DNA of 5,109 nt, from assembly GCA_965602675.1 (NCBI GenBank), contig CBFCZO010000177.1, positions 1 through 5,109 of the forward strand, written 5' to 3'. Positions 1-4,123 of the stretch are shown here, piece by piece. The position numbers and the translations under genes are program-made. The DNA comes from DATKUA01 sp965602675 (lineage in GTDB: Bacteria; Acidobacteriota; DATKUA01). A model generated the notes under the pieces. It searched no databases and had not been told where the DNA came from. It saw nothing but the letters and a program-made list of their open reading frames with translations. Numbering within the stretch: the first letter of the stretch is position 1; each line of letters begins with the position of its first letter.

Positions 1-179
1 AGATATATGATTTCATCCTGAGAGAATTCGTCGCCCGGATCGACCGGCTTGCCCTCGTCGATGCCGTGGGCGAAGGTGGCTTCCTGGAGCACAGGTTCAT
101 CCGAGGTGTCCACAGAGATGTTGCAGGAGCACGCGATCAGGCAGATTGCGGCGATCACGGCGATTGACGTTGTTCTCAT
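1..179 (-). CDS. Small secreted lipoprotein, N-terminal part (runs off the left edge)
   Basis: Reading the minus strand from the ATG at 179-177 gives 59 codons with no stop before the window edge, so the C-terminus is missing. The protein begins MRTTSIAVIAAICLIACSCN. This is a short basic start, a hydrophobic core and the lipobox L14-I15-A16-C17, so C17 should be lipidated by signal peptidase II. Serine at +2 does not signal inner-membrane retention under the E. coli rule. The mature part seen is acidic and hydrophilic (ISVDTSDEP, then GKPVDPGDEFSQDEIIY). The pattern 'K-P-V-D-P-G-D-x-F-x-x-x-E-I-I-Y' vaguely recalls the first beta strands of small extracytoplasmic beta-sandwich domains, but I do not recognise a family. 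An AGGGGGG ribosome binding site sits four bases before the ATG. The gene is divergent from the HAD operon and shares its promoter region. The reading frame, signal peptide and binding site agree, so I regard the gene as real; its function is unknown. Confidence 0.68.
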   Translation of the reverse strand, partial: MRTTSIAVIAAICLIACSCNISVDTSDEPVLQEATFAHGIDEGKPVDPGDEFSQDEIIY

Positions 180-183
180 AAAT

Positions 184-190
184 CCCCCCT
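184..190 (-). promoter_or_regulatory. Ribosome binding site of the minus-strand lipoprotein gene
   Basis: On the minus strand the sequence reads AGGGGGG-ATTT-ATG, a purine-rich Shine-Dalgarno-like tract four bases from the start codon. It fixes the start of the lipoprotein gene at 179. Confidence 0.6.
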
Positions 191-225
191 GTTCCCGGCA
201 AAGTTAAGGACGCGCATCCGCCTTG

Positions 226-254
226 ATTGTAAATCACCGCCCGCGAAAACGACA
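226..254 (-). promoter_or_regulatory. Candidate sigma70-type promoter for the minus-strand lipoprotein
   Basis: On the minus strand a TACAAT -10 box (226-231, five of six consensus bases) lies about 40 bases upstream of the lipoprotein ribosome binding site. Upstream of it the best -35 match is CTGTCG, with a spacer of about 18 bases and only three of six consensus bases. Transcription would start near 219 and give a leader of about 40 bases. The weak -35 makes this tentative. Confidence 0.33.
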
Positions 255-293
255 GCGGCGCGCGTCCGGTTGCGGGAGAAGAGGCGCGCCGCT
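254..293. repeat. Perfect 10-base inverted repeat across the HAD-operon promoter (possible operator)
   Basis: The left arm AGCGGCGCGC at 254-263 is the exact reverse complement of GCGCGCCGCT at 284-293, with 20 bases between. The arm centres are 30 bases apart, close to three helical turns, so proteins bound to both arms would face the same side of the DNA. The candidate -35 (270-275) lies between the arms, and the right arm ends on the first base of the candidate -10 (293-298). If transcription begins at about 305, the repeat is not in the RNA and would act as DNA, for example as a repressor operator. GC-rich sequence raises the chance of accidental repeats. Confidence 0.5.
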
Positions 294-298
294 AGAAT
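270..298 (+). promoter_or_regulatory. Candidate promoter of the HAD-mutase-hydrolase operon
   Basis: A TTGCGG -35 (270-275; the well-conserved TTG is present, three of six overall) and a TAGAAT -10 (293-298; five of six) are separated by exactly 17 bases. The expected start of transcription, about seven bases after the -10, falls on the A of the ATG at 305. That predicts a leaderless mRNA, in agreement with the absence of a ribosome binding site there. The predicted start site would confirm or exclude this. Confidence 0.48.
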
Positions 299-304
299 CG
301 CCGT

Positions 305-1012
305 ATGAGAATAGAAGCTTATGTTTTCGACATAGACGACACTTTGATCGCCACTACCAAAGCCAACCGGCGGGCCCGCAGGCGCTGCCTCGATTTCTTC
401 CTGCAGTCGGCGGGGCTGGAGGCCAATGAGGCCGTGATCGAGTCGGAACGGCGGCTCTATGATGTTTTCGGCTGGAGCAAGCCAGACGATTTATGGCGTT
501 CGCTGGCGATCGAGTTGGGCGCCGATAAGCCTGCGCAGCAATGGCTTGAGCAAGCGACAGAGCTGTTCACGTCGGCTTTTTTCGAGGGCTTGAGCACGCT
601 GCCGACGGTTACGCACACGCTGGGGGCTTTGCGCGAGCGCGGGGTGCAGATCGCGATAATATCCGACGGCGAAAAGCAGCTTCAGCAGCGCAAGCTGCGC
701 GAGACGGGCCTGGATAATCTGTTCGAGAGCGAGAGGGTGCTGGTTTCGATCCAGAGCGACTATTACAACGCCAAGCCGTCCACAACCAATTTCCGCAGAA
801 TGGAGAAGGCGCTCGGACTGCTCCCGCATGAACTACTGTACGTGGGCGACAAGCCGTGGGACATCACGGCCGCCAACGCCGCCGGGTGGACCTCGGTGAG
901 GACGCTACAGGCCGGGGGTGACGGTGCCAATAACTGGCCTTTCCCTCCGCTGAAGATCCAGACGCCCGATAATGAGATAAGCACTTTTTCCGAGTTGCTG
1001 GACATCAAATGA
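305..1012 (+). CDS. HAD-superfamily hydrolase (phosphatase, C1-cap type)
   Basis: A 235-residue protein with all four HAD motifs. Motif I is DIDDT (nucleophile D9, acid/base D11), motif II is the serine of IISDG (S120), motif III is K157 in NAKPS, and motif IV is GDKPWD (G181, D182, D186). The roughly 100 mostly helical residues between motifs I and II form a C1-type cap, as in phosphoglycolate-phosphatase-like and YjjG-like members. Family knowledge implies Mg2+-dependent hydrolysis of a small phosphate ester in the cytoplasm; the substrate cannot be read from sequence. The ATG at 305 is forced: an in-frame TAG at 293-295 lies just upstream and motif I is at residue 9. No Shine-Dalgarno sequence precedes it, so the mRNA may be leaderless. 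Its stop overlaps the start of the phosphohexomutase gene (ATGA), indicating translational coupling and a shared role, probably in sugar-phosphate metabolism. Confidence 0.93.
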   Translation: MRIEAYVFDIDDTLIATTKANRRARRRCLDFFLQSAGLEANEAVIESERRLYDVFGWSKPDDLWRSLAIELGADKPAQQWLEQATELFTSAFFEGLSTLPTVTHTLGALRERGVQIAIISDGEKQLQQRKLRETGLDNLFESERVLVSIQSDYYNAKPSTTNFRRMEKALGLLPHELLYVGDKPWDITAANAAGWTSVRTLQAGGDGANNWPFPPLKIQTPDNEISTFSELLDIK

Positions 1013-3165
1013 GCGAGAGACCTTCAAGGCTTCAGGGAACCGACGGTGTGCGCGGCGAGGTCGCGGCGCCCGAGGATGAGCGTATCCAGGGTATCCCGCC
1101 CGTCGAGGCATTGATAAGGCACAACCAGATCACTCCCGAGTTCGTGGAGCTTTATTGTTGCGCATTCGTGGAGGATTTGATCGATACCGGTCTCGCGAGG
1201 CGGGGTGACGAAATCGTCGTCGGCTACGACCCGCGTGACAGAGACCGGCGGCTTGTGCGCGCGGCGATCGAGGGTTTAGCGCGGGCGGGCGCGCGTCCGG
1301 TGAATATCGGAGTGATGCCGACGCCGGGAGTGGGTTTGTACATGATCGCGAGCGGAGCGAGCGGGGCGGTGGTGATCACCGCCAGCCACAATCCCGCCGA
1401 CCAGAACGGCATCAAGCTGTTCCTGCCCGGTTACGGCCTCAAGCCCTTTCCCGCCGATGACGAGCGCCTGACGGCAAAAATCTACAGCCTGGAGAGCAAA
1501 AAGGTCGCGGGCGGAGCGGAGCTGCGGCAGGCGGTCGACGCGGCCGCGAAGGCACGCGGCGTTTTCGAGAAGTTCTTCGCCGACGCCAGCAATTCCTGGC
1601 TGGAGGAGTCGTCCGACGGTTTCGGCGATACGCTGCTGGTTGTCGACTGCGCCAACGGCGCGCTCGCCGAGCCGGCGCGCCCCGTGTTTCAGAGCTACGG
1701 TTTCGGCGATATCGTGATGACGGGCGTCGCCGCCGACGGCTCGGTCAACGCCAACTGCGGCGCGGGACTGCTGGAGGGGCAGGAGCGCATCGGGCCGGAT
1801 TTCATCTCCAACGCGGGAGTCGACTTCCGCACGGTCGATATTTTCCAGGCGTTGTTCCATCACGGCCGTGAGATGCGCGAGGAAATCAAGAGCGGCTCAA
1901 GGAGGGTCTCGGGCGCAGCGTTCGATGCCGACGGCGACCGCTTCTACCGTCTCGAGTACGATCCTTTCAGCGATTCCGTGCTGGTGCTGAGCGGTGACGA
2001 GATAGCCTATCACCAGGCCTGGTATATCCGGCGGATGCTGGGCGACCGCTACAACGAGGCCTCGGCGTTCACGACCACGGTCGAGAGCGACATCAACGCC
2101 GGCGTGGCGACCGAGGCGTTAAGCTTCATACCGGTCAGCACGGCAGTGGGGGACAAGTGGCTGCTGAGAGAGGCTGCCTGCCACCTGCTGGGAACCTACT
2201 GGGAGGTGCTCAACACCAATCTGGATAACTTTGAAGTTCTCTCTCAAATCGAGGAGCGAGCCGAGCAGTTCGCCGAGGAGGGCGATCTGGATGCCGTGGG
2301 ATTGATTGGGTACCTGGCCGAGGCCGAATCCATCGCCCTGGAGCACAATATCGACATCGGCGGGCTGTCACAGGACCCCGGGCTGTTGACCTTTTCGGTC
2401 GGCAGCGAGGAGACGGGCCACTCCGTCACCGCAGGCCGCATCGAGCTGCCGGGGGAGGGCAGGGAGAGGGTCGTCTACTTCGGCAACGGCCTCAAGAGCG
2501 CGCTCAATCTGTTCGCGGCGACGCGTGCTCTTTCGGAAGAATCCCAGGGCGAGGAATACTACCGCCGCCTGCACCACCCCTTCGAGCCCGGATTCAAGCG
2601 GACGATGCCGGTTTATTACACCGCCCGGGAAAGACTGCGGCCCGGTTCGGAAGTGTTCGTCGAGCTGGAATCGCTGTTGAAGCGCGAAGGGGCGAAGCGC
2701 CTTGACGGCGGGCTGGAGGCCGAGCTGGTGCGGCGGGAGGAGGAGCCGGGTATGATCTACCTCGCGTTCAACGACACGAGCAGCCCGGCCGGCGATCCGC
2801 TGACGCGCGCGGCTGTTTTCATACGCAACTCGGGCACCGAAGAAAAAACTTCCGTTTATCTCAGGTGTGATGGAAAATATCAGGAAGTGCTGAATGAGCT
2901 GGGCGAAGACCTGGTCGTGGCGCTTAGCCGGCTGATGAAGCGGCAAGACGGGGTTTATGCCCGCGCGGAGTCGGCGGTATTGGGTCGAATCCGCGAGAGC
3001 GGTGATGCCACACTGCAACAACTGTCAGACCTGTTGAGGGAGGTCGATCCGCAGCGCCTGTTGGTCGAGATGACCATAAAACAGGGGTTTCTGAGGACGG
3101 CTGGAGATAAACTTGCGTTGACCGACCTGGGACGGCGCGTTATCAAAAGACTTGAGGGGAGGTAA
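1009..3165 (+). CDS. Alpha-D-phosphohexomutase (phosphoglucomutase/phosphomannomutase family) with C-terminal winged-helix-like extension
   Basis: A 718-residue cytoplasmic enzyme that should interconvert hexose 1-phosphate and 6-phosphate. Every family signature is present in order: QGTDGVRG near residues 9-16, the phosphoserine loop TASHNP (S126), the Mg2+ loop DADGDR (D306, D308, D310), the VGDKW loop (380-384), the sugar-binding loop SEETGH (466-471) and the phosphate-binding loop RNSGTE (R606-E611). The catalytic machinery therefore looks intact; glucose, mannose or another hexosamine specificity is not decidable. Family members usually have about 450-550 residues. The excess here includes about 20-25 extra residues after QGTDGVRG, a charged helical insertion at about 397-458 between the VGDKW and SEETGH loops, and residues about 650-718, which read as a winged helix ending in LTDLGRRVIKRL. 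The start overlaps the HAD stop by four bases with only a weak ribosome binding site, suggesting coupled translation. A lipoprotein hydrolase gene follows after four bases. Confidence 0.94.
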   Translation: MSERPSRLQGTDGVRGEVAAPEDERIQGIPPVEALIRHNQITPEFVELYCCAFVEDLIDTGLARRGDEIVVGYDPRDRDRRLVRAAIEGLARAGARPVNIGVMPTPGVGLYMIASGASGAVVITASHNPADQNGIKLFLPGYGLKPFPADDERLTAKIYSLESKKVAGGAELRQAVDAAAKARGVFEKFFADASNSWLEESSDGFGDTLLVVDCANGALAEPARPVFQSYGFGDIVMTGVAADGSVNANCGAGLLEGQERIGPDFISNAGVDFRTVDIFQALFHHGREMREEIKSGSRRVSGAAFDADGDRFYRLEYDPFSDSVLVLSGDEIAYHQAWYIRRMLGDRYNEASAFTTTVESDINAGVATEALSFIPVSTAVGDKWLLREAACHLLGTYWEVLNTNLDNFEVLSQIEERAEQFAEEGDLDAVGLIGYLAEAESIALEHNIDIGGLSQDPGLLTFSVGSEETGHSVTAGRIELPGEGRERVVYFGNGLKSALNLFAATRALSEESQGEEYYRRLHHPFEPGFKRTMPVYYTARERLRPGSEVFVELESLLKREGAKRLDGGLEAELVRREEEPGMIYLAFNDTSSPAGDPLTRAAVFIRNSGTEEKTSVYLRCDGKYQEVLNELGEDLVVALSRLMKRQDGVYARAESAVLGRIRESGDATLQQLSDLLREVDPQRLLVEMTIKQGFLRTAGDKLALTDLGRRVIKRLEGR
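2956..3162 (+). other. Winged-helix-like domain encoded at the 3' end of the phosphohexomutase gene
   Basis: Residues about 650-718 follow the last mutase domain. They show a helix (AESAVLGRIRESG), a second helix (ATLQQLSDLLREVDP), a third helix leading into KQGFLRTAGDKLALT, and a final helix (LGRRVIKRL). The pattern 'L..L...G.L.......L.LT..G...I..L' is the usual closing pattern of winged-helix domains such as those of MarR-like or PadR-like regulators. The assignment is by pattern only. The segment could serve in DNA binding, in dimerisation or in protein contact. Confidence 0.5.
3155..3162 (+). promoter_or_regulatory. Strong ribosome binding site of the lipoprotein hydrolase, inside the mutase 3' end
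   Basis: AGGGGAGG lies seven bases before the ATG at 3170 and overlaps the last mutase codons (GAG GGG AGG TAA). It selects the ATG at 3170 over the in-frame TTG at 3152, which would put six polar residues ahead of the signal peptide. Its position suggests that ribosomes finishing the mutase can reinitiate on the hydrolase. Confidence 0.8.
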
Positions 3166-3169
3166 TTCT

Positions 3170-3883
3170 ATGAGATTCATCGCGGCAACCGGACTTCTGG
3201 CAGCCCTGCTGCTGTTTGCAGCGTGCGGGGAGCCGGCACAACTTGGTGAGCGGATCGAGCTGGAGAGCGACGGGTGGGTCCTCGTCGGCGATCTGGTCAT
3301 CCCTGAGACGACGACGCAGGTCCCCGCGGTGCTGCTGCTTCACATGATGCCGACCGACCGGACGAGCTTCACCAAGCTTGCCGGATTGCTCGCCGAGCGC
3401 AATATCGCTTCGCTGAGGATAGACCTGCGCGGTCACGGCGAGAGCATCAACCAGGGTGAGCATAACGAGCAGATCAACGCCGAGGCCTGGCACGACATTC
3501 TCGCCGCCATCAATTACCTGGCCGAACACGAGGCCATAAATCCGGAGCGCATCGGCGTTCTCGGCGCCTCCTACAGCGGCGAGCAGGCAGCGCTGGCGGG
3601 CCGCGAGGGCGCGGAAGTCAAGTCGTGGGTGATCATGTCGTCAGGCAGCTTTTCGGAGGAATCGATCCAGTACGTGGCACACAGCGGGGCTCACTGGCAG
3701 TTCATCGCCGCCAGGGACGACGGCGATGTGGCGGATCTGATGCGCCGCGCTGCAGAGAGCGCTCCCGGCTTGGCCGCGGCGACAATCTATCCACGTGGAG
3801 GCCACGGGACTTACCTGTTCAGATCCGACAGGGAGCTTGAGAAAAAAATAGCGAACTGGTTCTTGGATCACCTGGCGAATTAG
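3170..3883 (+). CDS. Lipoprotein alpha/beta hydrolase (dienelactone-hydrolase-like)
   Basis: The product has 237 residues from the ATG at 3170. It starts MRFIAATGLLAALLLFAACG, a signal peptide with lipobox F16-A17-A18-C19, so it should be a lipid-anchored protein outside the cytoplasm. The rest has the alpha/beta-hydrolase order: an oxyanion-hole strand ending in LLLHMMPTDR (about 55-64), the DLRGHGES stretch (85-92), a nucleophile elbow LGASYSGE (S134), a probable acid in AARDDGD (D183, D184 or D186) and the catalytic histidine in GGHG (H212). The elbow reads G-A-S-Y-S-G, so the second glycine of the usual G-x-S-x-G is a serine, with glycine one place later; the triad still appears complete. 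The family includes esterases, lactonases and peptidases, and the substrate is unknown. It is the last gene of the probable three-gene operon and is followed by a terminator hairpin. A lipid-anchored hydrolase beside sugar-phosphate enzymes might act on cell-surface esters, but this is inference. Confidence 0.9.
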   Translation: MRFIAATGLLAALLLFAACGEPAQLGERIELESDGWVLVGDLVIPETTTQVPAVLLLHMMPTDRTSFTKLAGLLAERNIASLRIDLRGHGESINQGEHNEQINAEAWHDILAAINYLAEHEAINPERIGVLGASYSGEQAALAGREGAEVKSWVIMSSGSFSEESIQYVAHSGAHWQFIAARDDGDVADLMRRAAESAPGLAAATIYPRGGHGTYLFRSDRELEKKIANWFLDHLAN

Positions 3884-3933
3884 AGAAGGGCAGCCGGGTA
3901 GATACAGGCAGTTCTAATAATATTGATTTAGCG

Positions 3934-3961
3934 ATGGGGCGGTGTTTTGCCGCCTCGTTTT
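3934..3961 (+). terminator. Rho-independent terminator after the lipoprotein hydrolase
   Basis: GGGGCGG (3936-3942) pairs with CCGCCTC (3950-3956) around a seven-base loop (TGTTTTG). The stem has seven pairs including one G-T, and A-T and T-G pairs can extend it to nine. It is followed by G and then TTTT (3958-3961). It starts 50 bases after the hydrolase stop and lies before the transporter promoter, where an operon end is expected. The T-run is short, so termination may be partial. Confidence 0.65.
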
Positions 3962-3962
3962 A

Positions 3963-3983
3963 TGTGTGTGTGGGGGGGGGGGG
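3963..3983. repeat. (TG)5 plus twelve-G homopolymer tract
   Basis: Five TG units (3963-3972) run into an uninterrupted run of twelve G (3972-3983). Such tracts slip during replication and are also a frequent place for sequencing or assembly errors. It lies between the terminator hairpin and the transporter promoter, about 90 bases upstream of the candidate -35, in non-coding DNA. Confidence 0.9.
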
Positions 3984-3984
3984 A

Positions 3985-4066
3985 ATGCCGGCATCCGAGC
4001 GGTGGTATTTCATCGTGTGCCGGCGCGGGGCTTTGCAGCCGGCGGTAATTAACAGCGGCGGCCGGT
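3985..4066. repeat. Cluster of GCCGGC boxes upstream of the transporter promoter
   Basis: The self-complementary hexamer GCCGGC occurs at 3987-3992 (inside the 10-base palindrome ATGCCGGCAT, 3985-3994), 4019-4024 and 4038-4043. A one-base variant, GCCGGT, is at 4061-4066, just before the candidate -35 at 4072. The spacings (32, 19 and 23 bases) are irregular. The cluster could be an upstream regulatory site, or simply chance in GC-rich DNA. Nothing else, and no supportable gene, is seen in 3984-4071. Confidence 0.35.
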
Positions 4067-4071
4067 TTTGC

Positions 4072-4100
4072 TTCAAAAGCTCCTGGGTGCCTCTTATAAT
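4072..4100 (+). promoter_or_regulatory. Sigma70-type promoter of the MFS transporter gene
   Basis: A perfect TATAAT -10 (4095-4100) lies 17 bases after TTCAAA (4072-4077; four of six -35 consensus bases). Transcription should start near 4107, giving a leader of about 17 bases with a weak GAGGGCG ribosome binding site (4114-4120) before the ATG at 4124. This AT-rich box stands out in a GC-rich intergenic region. Confidence 0.62.
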
Positions 4101-4123
4101 GCCTGCTCCAGCCGAGGGCGTAG

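Noticed and set aside
1276..1863. Minus-strand open frame of 195 codons
   Set aside because: It is antisense to the catalytic part of the phosphohexomutase, has no ribosome binding site that I can see and shows no domain. Long antisense frames are common in GC-rich genes.
2368..3021. Minus-strand open frame of 217 codons
   Set aside because: It is antisense to the mutase, including the RNSGTE loop region. The translation has no recognisable motif and is a codon-bias shadow.
1009..3165. Possible frameshift fusion explaining the long mutase
   Set aside because: All family motifs occur in order in one frame with normal codon use throughout and no internal disruption, so the additional segments look like genuine insertions and not a sequencing fusion.
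3152..3169. TTG start giving the lipoprotein hydrolase six more residues (MRGGNS)
   Set aside because: It lies inside the mutase 3' end, has no ribosome binding site of its own and would put a polar stretch ahead of a normal signal peptide. AGGGGAGG at 3155-3162 points to the ATG at 3170.
4038..4069. Second terminator: GCCGGC pairing with GCCGGT, followed by TTTT
   Set aside because: The stem has only six pairs, one of them G-T, around a 17-base loop, so it should be weak. The TTTT lies just before the -35 of the transporter promoter.
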